Shown: piece by piece, positions 25,187 through 34,495 of the stretch
Layout: every line of letters starts with the position of its first letter
Numbering within the stretch: position 1 is the first letter of the stretch
Source of the DNA: an uncultured Myxococcales bacterium
GTDB taxonomy: Bacteria; Myxococcota_A; Bradymonadia; UBA7976; VGTA01
Reading direction: 5' to 3'
Length of the DNA stretch: 50,553 nucleotides
Assembly (NCBI GenBank): GCA_937146725.1
Contig: CAKZRU010000109.1
Span: forward strand, 1 to 50,553
The notes under the pieces: generated by a model
Told to the model about the DNA's origin: nothing
Seen by the model: only the letters and a program-made list of their open reading frames with translations
Database searches by the model: none
Program-made: the position numbers and the translations under genes

Positions 25187-27142
25187 CTACTTAAACTCAC
25201 AGTTCACCATGTATTTTTTTCGTTTAGAAATACTGATTGTCTTTGTGCATTCTTGTAGGTCTTCACTGACACAGGTAAGCGTATATTTACCAAAGCGAAT
25301 CGGAAGAGTTTTAGCGATTCCATTTTTAATAGGGAAACGTTTGGCCTTGCGATTAATTTGCAAAGAACAATCTTGAGTACTTTTGAAAATCATCACGGCA
25401 ATATCTTTGGACTTTTTATTTGAAGTATTTGCCGTCGCTTGAGTTGTCGTTTGACCTTTTGGATTGGATGATTCTTCGTTGAGTTCTTTACTTTGCTGAT
25501 CAGGGTTGGAACCGACTTGTTCATCTTGCTCATCAGCGATTTTATTTTCAGTCTTTGGAATGTTGCTTTCAGCGCTTTTATCCAAGCTATTTTCTTGACC
25601 TAGATCAGAGTGATTACCTGAGGTTTGTCCCTCAGATGATTGTTTCTTATTAACTTGTTGATCAGTCTCTTTTGATCCTTGTTTCTTTGCACTTTGACTC
25701 TTTGTACTTTGATCAAGTGATTCATAGTCAGCAATGATTGCCTTGTAGACCTTAGACATATGAGGTGTGACCCAATGTTCAAAGCGATCTAACTTCAGCT
25801 GAACTTGATCTGGTAGTTGAGCACGTTTCGCTTGCCAATACTCATTTTTTAGGGGTGAGAGTGGAAAGGTAAGTGCCACAATAAAGATTAGGCCGAGTAG
25901 AGCTATAAAAAGCGAGGATTTAAAGAGTGAGCCAGCTAAACTTTTCTTCTTTTCAACTGACTTGAGGGTGTGTTGAGGAGTATTACTTTGTTGAGGAGTA
26001 TTACTATGAGTTAGTTCATCTTGATGCTTATTCAGATGATCATCACCGGTGAGGCTTGGTTCAATCTGTGGTGGACTTAACTTATTCTTAGGCTGTACAC
26101 GGCCTTCTTCACTATGTTGTGAAGTTTTTTGGTGTAGATTAGGTAGGGTATCAGCCGTTGGACGCTTGGGTGGTATATCACTTTGAGGTTCAACAAGTAA
26201 GGCAAGACTTTGTTTTAGGTCTTGAGTGGTATTAAGACGATCATCTGGCTTTTTGGCCATGCCAACTTGAATAATTTGATTTAAAGCACCACATAAACTT
26301 ATGGCATCTGGGTGGAGTTTCTGAGGATCTAATTGTGGAATAGGGTCACGTAGGTGTTGAGTGAGTATACTTACTAAGTCACTAGGATCACTATTATCAA
26401 AGGGTACTTTACCTGTCAGCATTTCAAAAAGAATAACGGTTAAGGCATATACATCTGCACGGTGGTCAAGAGGCTTACCGCGAATTTGCTCAGGGGCCAT
26501 GTACTGTGGCGTACCAAATACCATATCACCTCGAGTCAGATTTGATGTTGAAGCCTCTGGATGAGTATGAGCAAGTTTGGCAATCCCAAAATCTAATACC
26601 TTAATATTCAGGCCTCCTTGAGGTTCTGCCAAAACAAAGATATTTTCAGGTTTTAAATCTCTATGAACTACGCCTAAGTCTTGTGCCACAGATAAGGCAT
26701 CACAAACCTGTCCGATGTAATGGCTAATTTCATCGAGAGGGAGTCGCTCTTTTGTGTAGAACATAAGCTCTGACAAGGGCTTACCCTCTAAATATTCCAT
26801 AACAATATAAGGCGCCCGTTGATGAAAGCCAAAGTCATGAATGGTCACACAATTAGGATGAGACAGCTTACTCGCTAGTTCGGCTTCACGCTTAAAGCGG
26901 TTTAATTGCTCATCATTAACACAAAACTCCGGTTTAAGAAGCTTAATGACTACGTTACGATTAATATTAAGTTGTTCAGCACGGTATACATAACCCATAC
27001 CACCCTCACCAATTTTACGAAGCAACTTATAACGTTGATCAATAATATGGCCGGTTTCAGGTCTATATATCTTCTGACCATATTCTGGTGCATGATTAAT
27101 ATGTTGATGTTCTTCGGTAGGCTCTATACTACTGTCGCTCAT
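25187..27142 (-). CDS. Membrane-anchored Ser/Thr protein kinase
   Basis: Hanks-type kinase of the PknB class. With the start at 27142 (651 residues) the Gly loop IGEGGMGYV is at 44-52, the catalytic Lys in VVIKLL at 67, the HRDLKPEN loop with D162, DFG at 184-186 and APE at 216-218, so it should be active. After a Pro/Gln-rich linker comes a single membrane helix (SLFIALLGLIFIVALTF, about 413-429). A polar, repeat-rich extracytoplasmic stretch follows, ending in a small Cys-containing domain (QDCSLQINRK..CVSEDLQECTKTISI) that is probably disulphide-bonded. An in-frame ATG at 27175 is possible, but GGGATA lies before 27142. An 18-bp tandem duplication is at 25973-26008. No phosphatase is nearby. 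Confidence 0.93.
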   Translation of the reverse strand: MSDSSIEPTEEHQHINHAPEYGQKIYRPETGHIIDQRYKLLRKIGEGGMGYVYRAEQLNINRNVVIKLLKPEFCVNDEQLNRFKREAELASKLSHPNCVTIHDFGFHQRAPYIVMEYLEGKPLSELMFYTKERLPLDEISHYIGQVCDALSVAQDLGVVHRDLKPENIFVLAEPQGGLNIKVLDFGIAKLAHTHPEASTSNLTRGDMVFGTPQYMAPEQIRGKPLDHRADVYALTVILFEMLTGKVPFDNSDPSDLVSILTQHLRDPIPQLDPQKLHPDAISLCGALNQIIQVGMAKKPDDRLNTTQDLKQSLALLVEPQSDIPPKRPTADTLPNLHQKTSQHSEEGRVQPKNKLSPPQIEPSLTGDDHLNKHQDELTHSNTPQQSNTPQHTLKSVEKKKSLAGSLFKSSLFIALLGLIFIVALTFPLSPLKNEYWQAKRAQLPDQVQLKLDRFEHWVTPHMSKVYKAIIADYESLDQSTKSQSAKKQGSKETDQQVNKKQSSEGQTSGNHSDLGQENSLDKSAESNIPKTENKIADEQDEQVGSNPDQQSKELNEESSNPKGQTTTQATANTSNKKSKDIAVMIFKSTQDCSLQINRKAKRFPIKNGIAKTLPIRFGKYTLTCVSEDLQECTKTISISKRKKYMVNCEFK

Positions 27143-27301
27143 ACTAACTATCCCAAATAACAAATGCTTAAACATTGAGTTCTGCTGTTCGTGTGATTTA
27201 TAGTTGATTTATGATAGTTAGCCAAGACTAAAGCGAAACAGCTATAATTAATCGCTACAAGATAACTGGTCTGCTAACCTTATTTCATTGAGTTAAACCG
27301 T

Positions 27302-30300
27302 ATGAAGCCTAATTCTCCAATATTAACCAATCAAATCTGGCTGAAAGCAAGTTTACTAAAACAGATTCAACTTGAAGGATTTAAATCTCGTCAAAGTATC
27401 TGGAGTGCTCTCATTGCTTATGAGCAAGACGGTATTTTAGTCACTCTACCAGAGCTGGCTCAATATAAAGGTGCTTGGCGTCCCTTAGTGAGTCCTAAAG
27501 ACTATCAGCAGATTAGTCTGGGGAAAATGTTTTTATGGTGGCGACTTATTGAGAAAAAAAGCATTCAACTTTGCGTCGCCAGAGTTGAGCCTAGTGTGAG
27601 TTTCTCACAGAAAAGTCTTAACGAACACGCTCAAATAGACTCTAAATCTCTCATTCAAGTAAATCCCTTAAAGTATTGGGTACGTAGCCCAGAACAAGCC
27701 AGTTTACGGAGAGCCTTAATCACTGAACAAGAGCATGCATTATGCTTAACAGCGCCTAGAGGGAGTGGGATGACCATGGCGTTGACAAGTGCGATTTGTG
27801 ATTGGCTTGATGCTCAGGTGGGCGAATGTATTTTTGTGACTCGTTCTCCTCGTAAAGCCAAAGTGATGCTGCAAGCTTTATCCTCTAATGCACATCGAGT
27901 ACATTTACTTAAGCCACAAGAGTTGAGTAGTGTTCTACTCAATCAAAAGATCAGTCAAGATGAGTCTAGCCAGCATAGCCATTTATCACTTCTAGAAGAA
28001 GGCAGTATATTGGCCGATGCACTCTCGAATAAAGAGTGGACTCAGTGGTCAAGTTGGGCCCAAGAACAAAAATCTGAACTTGGGCCTTGGCTGGATTGGA
28101 TCGGAGCATTAAGACGTCTGATTTTAAAGCGAGTTGTGGTTTTGGGGTCGCCTTCAACAAATCCGAGTTCGGTGCGAGAAAGGCTAAAAGATTTACCTGA
28201 AAATTGGTTAATGGGTCTAGCAAACCTTGGGCAGCAACTTTGGGAAAGTGAACACTTAGAATACCTAAGAGGCTTAGAAGAAGTAAGTACTGTAACTTGG
28301 CCCTGGCCCAAGGCTAGAGCTTTAGTGATTGATGATTGCTTATCTTTACCATGGTCACTGATTTACAAAACACTCAAGTTTGCGGATGAACACTTGGGCG
28401 TCAGTGGTCGTAAGTGGTCCTTGATGCTAGCATCTTCCGGCGAGGGTGGACAGAGTGTAACCGGAGTGCGTTTAGATGAAATTGAAACCTTGGTGAGTGG
28501 TGTACTTGGTCGACATATCATGCCCTTGAGTTTGAACTACAGTGAACGCTTACCTAAGCAAAAAATCTTGGGGGTTCGCGATCTTGTGCAAGAACAGCTT
28601 AAAACCAAAACGCAGCAGATTGCTTTGCAACTTCCCTCGAGCCTACATGTAAGCCAAGTTCAGAAAACCAATATACAGCATCCACTATGGCACATTAAGC
28701 ACCCTGACTTTAATGATTCTCAACAACTCAAAAAACTTTTTGAGGCCTGTGTAGCAACGCCTGGTGCATTTATACTTGATCTAAGTCCTCGTCCACAGGC
28801 GAGTTTATATGAGAAGATGAAGGGAAAAAATTATATTTCAGAGCAAATGCTACAATGTATTATTAGCCCTCATGATCTAGAAGATCGTGAAGTACAGTGG
28901 CTGATTGCTTACCGTGGTTCCCATTCTCAAACCAAGCAGGCACTGATTCCTGAAATATTAAATCATCTAGAAGAAACCGACTTTTATGGGCTGTACTATT
29001 TACTCACTCGAAGCCCAACTCCTTTAATTTGGCTTGGTGACTTTAATCTTAACATCAAAACAGAAGAGTACACACTCGACCAAGTACTTACTCATATTTC
29101 AGTCCACTCGCCATGGCAAGGATTAAAGCTTTTTCAAACTTATGAGCAGGCCCTGAAACTTTATGAACAAAAAAATCTAGATCAAAGCCTTCAATATTTG
29201 GAAGGTATCGCAGAAGCAGCAAAGCAAGTTTTTGATGTTAAGCAGCTTAAGAAATATAATGAAATACTGAGCAATATTTATCATCAAAAGCTTTCAATTT
29301 CAGCCCAACAAGCCGACTGGATGACTGTTGACCAATATCTTAATGCTTTATCATGTTTACGAAGCACGCAAGAAGTGACGGAATCAATAGATCAAAGTAA
29401 TCAAAAAAATGAAGGGTTTACATATCTTAGTGTAGAAGTTGTACCATCAAAAAGTGCAGAGATTCTTATGAATAGCCTTTCGACTTTGGTGACCGAAGGA
29501 GAAACAGGCTTTAGAAGTCAAGATCTTAAACAGGTTGAGCAAGTGATTCAGCAGTTTGCACAGATTATGCGTTTAAGTATAGCTTCGCTGTGTCACCAGC
29601 AAATTAAAGAAACATGTTGGCTATGGAGCGAACGGATTTTGTCGTTACCTGTGCCTCAAGCAAGTCTTCAATACGCATTGATTGAATTACTAGAATGGAG
29701 TTCTCCAAACTCGATCGAATATCAATGTTTGAAACCGGCTTATGAGCATAAGCCCTCGGCCTTGGCTTTAACTCAAATTGCTGATCAAGTGATCAACTTA
29801 GATTCGCCGAGTTCTGAAAAAGAACAGCAGAGAAGGGTATGGACATACAAGCATTTACAAAGATGGATTGCTTATCTGCTTGAGCCTCGTGCCCAGTCTC
29901 CACTCCCTCATTTAGCTTTATCGACCGTTGCTATCGGATTTGCCTTAGTAGCTGCTAAAGAAAAGGCCTGGTCTTTATCTAAAAAACTTGCTGATAAAAG
30001 CTTTGAATTAAATACGCCAACAGCGCTTGATCCTAAGTGGTCGATCGAATTAACCCCTGCCGATGAGCATAAAATAGAGGATGATTTCCGACGAAGACAG
30101 TGGAAAGCTGAATGGCAAACATATTTTGCTGAATCAAGTTTAAGTGAGCAGGTCCAAGAGCTTAGACAAAAAGGAGATTTCACCGGTACTATCGCTTGGT
30201 ATCAAAGACAAAAGGCAAGTTTGCCTCACGAATTAAAAGTCATTGATTCCTTAACAAGACACCTTGATGAGTTAGGAAAGTTTTGGCATAGCTTATCACC

Positions 30301-30367
30301 AAGTGAACGCGCTACACTTGAGCAAATGTGGACCCAAATGAAGGAGAAGGGCGAAAAACATGTCTAA
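27302..30367 (+). CDS. SF1-helicase-like protein with altered Walker A and a TPR-like C-terminus
   Basis: The first 580 residues follow the plan of a UvrD-type SF1 helicase: a P-loop-like LTAPRGSGMT (149-158), IFVTRSPRKAKVML (motif Ia-like), a Walker B-like ALVIDDCLSLP (340-350), LMLASSGEGGQ (motif III-like), NYSERL, and YYLLTRSPTPLIWLGD (565-580), like motif VI YVALTRA. In the P-loop the invariant Lys is Met (M157), and no acidic DExx follows the aspartates. Residues 600-1000 are helical, in TPR-like pairs (LYEQKNLDQSLQYLEGIAEAAKQ). ATP hydrolysis is doubtful. The last 8 bases overlap moaB, so they are cotranscribed. Alternative: a STAND-like or other P-loop protein. Confidence 0.6.
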   Translation: MKPNSPILTNQIWLKASLLKQIQLEGFKSRQSIWSALIAYEQDGILVTLPELAQYKGAWRPLVSPKDYQQISLGKMFLWWRLIEKKSIQLCVARVEPSVSFSQKSLNEHAQIDSKSLIQVNPLKYWVRSPEQASLRRALITEQEHALCLTAPRGSGMTMALTSAICDWLDAQVGECIFVTRSPRKAKVMLQALSSNAHRVHLLKPQELSSVLLNQKISQDESSQHSHLSLLEEGSILADALSNKEWTQWSSWAQEQKSELGPWLDWIGALRRLILKRVVVLGSPSTNPSSVRERLKDLPENWLMGLANLGQQLWESEHLEYLRGLEEVSTVTWPWPKARALVIDDCLSLPWSLIYKTLKFADEHLGVSGRKWSLMLASSGEGGQSVTGVRLDEIETLVSGVLGRHIMPLSLNYSERLPKQKILGVRDLVQEQLKTKTQQIALQLPSSLHVSQVQKTNIQHPLWHIKHPDFNDSQQLKKLFEACVATPGAFILDLSPRPQASLYEKMKGKNYISEQMLQCIISPHDLEDREVQWLIAYRGSHSQTKQALIPEILNHLEETDFYGLYYLLTRSPTPLIWLGDFNLNIKTEEYTLDQVLTHISVHSPWQGLKLFQTYEQALKLYEQKNLDQSLQYLEGIAEAAKQVFDVKQLKKYNEILSNIYHQKLSISAQQADWMTVDQYLNALSCLRSTQEVTESIDQSNQKNEGFTYLSVEVVPSKSAEILMNSLSTLVTEGETGFRSQDLKQVEQVIQQFAQIMRLSIASLCHQQIKETCWLWSERILSLPVPQASLQYALIELLEWSSPNSIEYQCLKPAYEHKPSALALTQIADQVINLDSPSSEKEQQRRVWTYKHLQRWIAYLLEPRAQSPLPHLALSTVAIGFALVAAKEKAWSLSKKLADKSFELNTPTALDPKWSIELTPADEHKIEDDFRRRQWKAEWQTYFAESSLSEQVQELRQKGDFTGTIAWYQRQKASLPHELKVIDSLTRHLDELGKFWHSLSPSERATLEQMWTQMKEKGEKHV

Positions 30368-30878
30368 TGAGAAGCAAGCCCTAAGCAGGCCTATGAAGTG
30401 TGCAATTTTTACAGCTTCTGATACCCGTACAGAAGTTAATGATACTTCCGGTGACCTACTTGAGCAAAGCCTTACCGAAAAAGGCCATTTAATTGTTAGA
30501 CGAGCGATTATTAGGGAAGACTTAAACCTTTTATCAAGTACGATTAAAGAAGCAGTAGATTCTGATGAGATAGAGGTTGTCTTGATTACAGGAGGAACTG
30601 GAATTACTAAACGAGACTTAACCCCAGAGGCGATTCAGCAACATTCAAGTAAAGAGATTCCTGGTTTTGGGGAGCTTTTTAGATGGCTCAGCTTTGCTCA
30701 AATTGGTTCATCAACCATTCAATCTCGAGCTTGCGCTCATCTGTGTCATAAAACTCTAGTGTTTGGTTTACCTGGTTCACCCAATGCAGTACGCTTGGCT
30801 CTTGATGAAATCTTAATTCCACAGCTTGACATCAATCATAAACCTTGTAATTTCGCCCAACTTTTACCGAGAATCTAA
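30360..30878 (+). CDS. moaB: Molybdopterin adenylyltransferase-like protein MoaB
   Basis: Trimeric MoaB/MogA-family protein that adenylylates molybdopterin during molybdenum-cofactor synthesis. Motifs: IFTASDTRTEVNDTSGDLL, VVLITGGTGITKRDLTPEAI (substrate loop), GFGELFRWLSFAQIGSST and VFGLPGSPNAVRLALDEI. Length 172 is normal. The ATG lies inside the stop region of the helicase-like gene and is preceded by AAGGAGAAGGGCG. No other moa or mob gene is in the window, so this is a separated copy, and a housekeeping role in cofactor supply is the simplest reading. Confidence 0.92.
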   Translation: MSNEKQALSRPMKCAIFTASDTRTEVNDTSGDLLEQSLTEKGHLIVRRAIIREDLNLLSSTIKEAVDSDEIEVVLITGGTGITKRDLTPEAIQQHSSKEIPGFGELFRWLSFAQIGSSTIQSRACAHLCHKTLVFGLPGSPNAVRLALDEILIPQLDINHKPCNFAQLLPRI

Positions 30879-30929
30879 GTTTTAATAAAAAATCTTTTTA
30901 ACTCCTTTCATCTTCCCAAGGCTGAAAAA

Positions 30930-32066
30930 ATGAAGCAGAACGAGAATCCTCAAACCACAGGTTCAAAACAAAAAAGAGTTATGGTCGCCATGAGTGGTGG
31001 TGTAGACTCGTCAGTTGCAGCAGGGCTCATGGTTGAGGCTGGCTATGATGTGATTGGTTTTACCATGAAACTCCGTGATGCTACTCCGGAAGAAATGGGA
31101 GGGCAAAAAGGTTCTTGCTGTTCTCCGGACGATTTAATGGATGCTCGGGTTGCCTGTGATGCTCTTGGTATTCCACATTATGTTGTCGATTATCGTGAGG
31201 TATTTAAGGCAGAAGTGATTGATCCTTTTGCTGAGAGTTACCTTAATGGACGTACTCCAAATCCCTGTGTTAACTGTAATGACAAGGTTAAGTTTGCGCC
31301 ATTATTGGAACGAGCTAAAGCACTAGGTGCTGATTATTTAGTGACCGGACACTATGCTCAAATTAAAGAGAATGCTCAGGGGCAAAAGGCATTGTTTAGA
31401 GGAGCTGATCCGGAAAAAGATCAAAGTTATTTCCTATTTGGTATGAGTCAAGAAGCCCTTGATATGACATTGTTCCCGCTTGGGCATATGGTCAAAGATG
31501 AGGTAAGGGAGCAGGCTCAACGCATGGGGTTACCCAATTGGGATAAGGCGGATAGCGAAGATATCTGCTTTGTGCCTCAAGGAAATTATGCCGAAGTGAT
31601 TGAGAAAGTGGTTGGAGAGGACAAAGTGCCTCAAAGTGGCCCAATTATTGATTTACAAGGAAACCAAGTTGGGATGCATAATGGTTTACATCATTATACA
31701 ATAGGACAGCGAAGAGGCGTTGGTGTCTCTACCGGCGAGCGCGTTTATGTTGTTGATATAAAACCCGAAACTCGTACCTTGGTTGTAGGCTCATCCGAGT
31801 CATTGCTCGCCCAAGGATTGAAAGCACTTAACTGTCGTTTTAGGGATCAGAGAAGTCTGATTGGGATGAAAGATGTCATCGCGCAAATTCGTTACAGAAA
31901 CCGTGGAGTTGAAGCTCAGCTGATCTCAAGAGGCGAGGTTGCTGAGGTATATTTCACTAAGCCACAAAGTGCAGTAACTCCCGGTCAAGCAGTTGTCTTT
32001 TATCAAGATGATGAGGTGATTGGAGGCGGTTGGATTGAGGAATCAATTACGGGTGAAAGTCTTTAA
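30930..32066 (+). CDS. mnmA: tRNA-specific 2-thiouridylase MnmA
   Basis: MnmA thiolates U34 of tRNA-Lys, -Glu and -Gln using ATP and sulfur relayed from a desulfurase. The PP-loop AMSGGVDSSVAAGL is at about 19-32. The catalytic Cys pair lies in NPCVNCNDKVKF and SEDICFVPQGNY. GHYAQIKE, KDQSYFLFGMSQEAL, NGLHHYTIGQRRGVGV and the C-terminal barrel segment complete the family. Length 378 is normal. The fixed order helicase-like, moaB, mnmA, rnc with short gaps suggests one transcription unit. The rnc neighbour shares the RNA-processing theme. Confidence 0.96.
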   Translation: MKQNENPQTTGSKQKRVMVAMSGGVDSSVAAGLMVEAGYDVIGFTMKLRDATPEEMGGQKGSCCSPDDLMDARVACDALGIPHYVVDYREVFKAEVIDPFAESYLNGRTPNPCVNCNDKVKFAPLLERAKALGADYLVTGHYAQIKENAQGQKALFRGADPEKDQSYFLFGMSQEALDMTLFPLGHMVKDEVREQAQRMGLPNWDKADSEDICFVPQGNYAEVIEKVVGEDKVPQSGPIIDLQGNQVGMHNGLHHYTIGQRRGVGVSTGERVYVVDIKPETRTLVVGSSESLLAQGLKALNCRFRDQRSLIGMKDVIAQIRYRNRGVEAQLISRGEVAEVYFTKPQSAVTPGQAVVFYQDDEVIGGGWIEESITGESL

Positions 32067-32183
32067 AAGATCTCCGTTTTTTCTCAGTAAATTGAGCGTT
32101 AATAAAATGTTGAGCCACAATGAGTTCTAGGCTTAATCATGTAACCCAAGTACAAACAACAATGATTGAGAGATTTAAGACTC

Positions 32184-33083
32184 GTGACATTTAAAAAAAG
32201 CCCTAAGCCAAAGAGATCTAAACAGCCACACAAATCTAAACAGTCAAATAATAAGCCTAGTCATCAGGTTCGTCCAAGCACTCGTCAACCTTCAACAAAA
32301 TATTTGTGGGAGAATGAAGTTGAATGGAAAAATGCGATTAGACAAGATTTAGCGCCTAGTCTTGGCTACTCAAATAAATCTCTCTTAGCGCTTGAACAAA
32401 CTCACTTAATCGAAGCTTTGACACATAGAACTTACGCACATGAGCATAGTCAAAATCACCAAAGAGTGAAGGATAATCAGAGGCTCGAGTTTTTGGGAGA
32501 TGCTATTTTAGGGTATGTGAGTACAATAAAGCTCTTTGAGCGATTACCCAATGCCACCGAAGGTGAGTTGACTGCATTAAGAGCTGGTTTAATTAATCGA
32601 AATACACTAAGGAACATCGCGGTTCAGGCCAAATTAGATCCATATCTTCGCATAGGCAAGGGCGAAGTGAATATGGGAGAAGCAGCACGTGATGCTCGTT
32701 TAGCTGATCTAAGTGAAGCGATTATTGCTGCAATTTACCTAGATTTGGGCCTTGAAAAAGTGACCGATTGGATTTGGCTATATCTGGGCACATTACTGGA
32801 TTCCTCATCACAAGAAAGTCAACAGCAAAGCCAAGATCCAAAAACAGATCTACAACATTGGTCACATCAAAACTTCAAACTCACTCCTTACTACACAACC
32901 GAAATGCTTGAGCAAAAGCTTGAGAGTAAATCTAAAAAAGAATCTATCAATCAGGCTGCTCATCGCTATTATAAAGCATCAGTATTTATCGGAGAAAAAT
33001 GCTATGGTTCAGGTCAAGGACGTACTAAAAGAGAAGCGCAAAGACGAGCTGCTCAAGAGGCGATTGATAAACTTGATTTTTAG
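32184..33083 (+). CDS. rnc: Ribonuclease III
   Basis: Endonuclease cutting double-stranded RNA during rRNA and mRNA processing. The signature NQRLEFLGDAIL (about 98-109) is intact, with the first Glu of NERLEFLGD as Gln, as in many bacteria. The second acidic cluster is ADLSEAIIAAIYLD. The C-terminal double-stranded RNA-binding domain contains YKASVFIGEKCYGSGQGRTKREAQRRAAQEAI. There is an unusual Lys/Ser/Gln-rich N-terminal extension of about 50 residues, and no ATG exists in the N-terminal half. GTG at 32184 is taken as start with TTG at 32166 as alternative; neither has a strong ribosome binding site. At 299 residues it is longer than the usual 225-250. Confidence 0.92.
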   Translation: MTFKKSPKPKRSKQPHKSKQSNNKPSHQVRPSTRQPSTKYLWENEVEWKNAIRQDLAPSLGYSNKSLLALEQTHLIEALTHRTYAHEHSQNHQRVKDNQRLEFLGDAILGYVSTIKLFERLPNATEGELTALRAGLINRNTLRNIAVQAKLDPYLRIGKGEVNMGEAARDARLADLSEAIIAAIYLDLGLEKVTDWIWLYLGTLLDSSSQESQQQSQDPKTDLQHWSHQNFKLTPYYTTEMLEQKLESKSKKESINQAAHRYYKASVFIGEKCYGSGQGRTKREAQRRAAQEAIDKLDF

Positions 33084-33182
33084 GCATTAAATGAGCTAAA
33101 ACCTTGTTTGTGCTATTTTATGAGCTTGAGTGCTAAAGCCAAGAAGATTTATTAAATACTAAAATAAAGAATATGGGGACAG

Positions 33183-34418
33183 ATGGACAGCCATAACCAT
33201 CTTGTAAATGAACTCGAAGATAGACTACTCTCAATCGTTGAAGCGAAAGCAATTGATCTTACCTGTGAGGGTAGGGTGGCTCTTGAAAAAATGAGTAGTC
33301 CGTTGAGTGAAGAGAATAAAGAGCTTAATTACTTCATTCATACGCACACCGAGGGTGTTATTGTCGCTCAAGTTAAACTGATCGAAATCGAAGATTCAGT
33401 TGATACCAAGGGGTTGGTGAAAGTCGATGCGGAACTGAGTATTAAGAAATTTATTAAACCTCAGCTTTCTTTGAGTTCTGCACATGTTGCAGTACTGATT
33501 CATTCTCTTAAATCTCTTATCCAACGAGTAAAATTACAGTCTACTCATGGGGAAACCTTGAGTTGGAAACTTGATCGAGTTCAACGTAGAGTCAAGCTTG
33601 AATACCCACAAGATCTAAGTTTAGAATCAAGTATTTGGTTAATTCGTCAATTAGCGAGAATTATTAATAAAGTATCTCAACTATCAATTGAAGTTATTCA
33701 AGAAGAAGCCGAATACTACCGAGCAATTGAACGTTGGCCTTATGCCCGTCGAGCCTATCTATCTTGGCATTGCCTAGACACTCTTAGTTTTGAGCAGTTG
33801 CAAAACTTTTTAGTGATTTTACAGCACCTTAAAGATTGGCGAGCTTGCTTAAATCTACTTGAAGAATCCATCGGTCGCTATGATCAAAAGCTAGGTGCTA
33901 AGCTTGCTTTTGCTGCCAGCATGCTTTGCAAGGATGTCATATTAGATCAAAGCCATGCTTTAGTATTGATGCAGAAAGCAAGCGAACTAGATCCTGAAAC
34001 TGATCAGTATCAACAGCATTTATCTCAACTCATCGCCAAAGATGAACAGCTTGTTGATGAAGCGGGTAAAGTAAGTGCAGAGATTGAGAAAAACAGTACA
34101 TCAGAGGATAACTTAGATTTTGATTTGCCCGAAGCAGCCGAGCTGAAACATGAAGCATTCGAAAGCGATCAAGACCAGTTTTTTGATGAGCAATCTTTAA
34201 GTTCAGATCAACTTATCCCTATCACTGATCTGCCCGCTGATCTGCCCGCTGATTTATCTGGGACTGAAGCAAAACAGGTTGGCCCAATCCAAAGTAAAGA
34301 TGTTTCTCACTCAAGCGTAACCAAGACTCATAAGCCTGGTCATAAAGCAAAGAACAAAAAGAAAAATAAAGCGAAGAACAAGAAGAAAGCTAAAAAAAGA
34401 TCTAGTAAAAAAAGGTAG
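33183..34418 (+). CDS. TPR-like protein with a strongly basic tail
   Basis: No named family recognised. Residues 1-150 have mixed alpha/beta character. Residues 165-290 look like tetratricopeptide-type helix pairs (YRAIERWPYARRAYLSWHCLD, DWRACLNLLEESIGRYDQKLG, DQSHALVLMQKASELDPETDQ). Residues 290-370 are acidic, with a 12-bp duplication (34227-34250, DLPADLPAD). The last 35 residues are almost all Lys, Arg, Asn and Ala (KAKNKKKNKAKNKKKAKKR), as in nucleic-acid-binding tails. GGGGACAG precedes the ATG. It follows rnc by 99 bases on the same strand, so an RNA- or ribosome-linked role is possible but unproven. Confidence 0.65.
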   Translation: MDSHNHLVNELEDRLLSIVEAKAIDLTCEGRVALEKMSSPLSEENKELNYFIHTHTEGVIVAQVKLIEIEDSVDTKGLVKVDAELSIKKFIKPQLSLSSAHVAVLIHSLKSLIQRVKLQSTHGETLSWKLDRVQRRVKLEYPQDLSLESSIWLIRQLARIINKVSQLSIEVIQEEAEYYRAIERWPYARRAYLSWHCLDTLSFEQLQNFLVILQHLKDWRACLNLLEESIGRYDQKLGAKLAFAASMLCKDVILDQSHALVLMQKASELDPETDQYQQHLSQLIAKDEQLVDEAGKVSAEIEKNSTSEDNLDFDLPEAAELKHEAFESDQDQFFDEQSLSSDQLIPITDLPADLPADLSGTEAKQVGPIQSKDVSHSSVTKTHKPGHKAKNKKKNKAKNKKKAKKRSSKKR

Positions 34419-34495
34419 AGAGGTATTCAAGACCTTGTTACTCAAACTCAAACTATAAATATAAGCGACCAAAAATCGTCTGAGGGAGTTTCTTA

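Noticed and set aside
27200..27250. Promoter upstream of the helicase-like gene with TATAAT at 27243-27248
   Set aside because: The -10 is perfect, but no acceptable -35 lies 16-18 bases upstream, so it is not listed as a feature.
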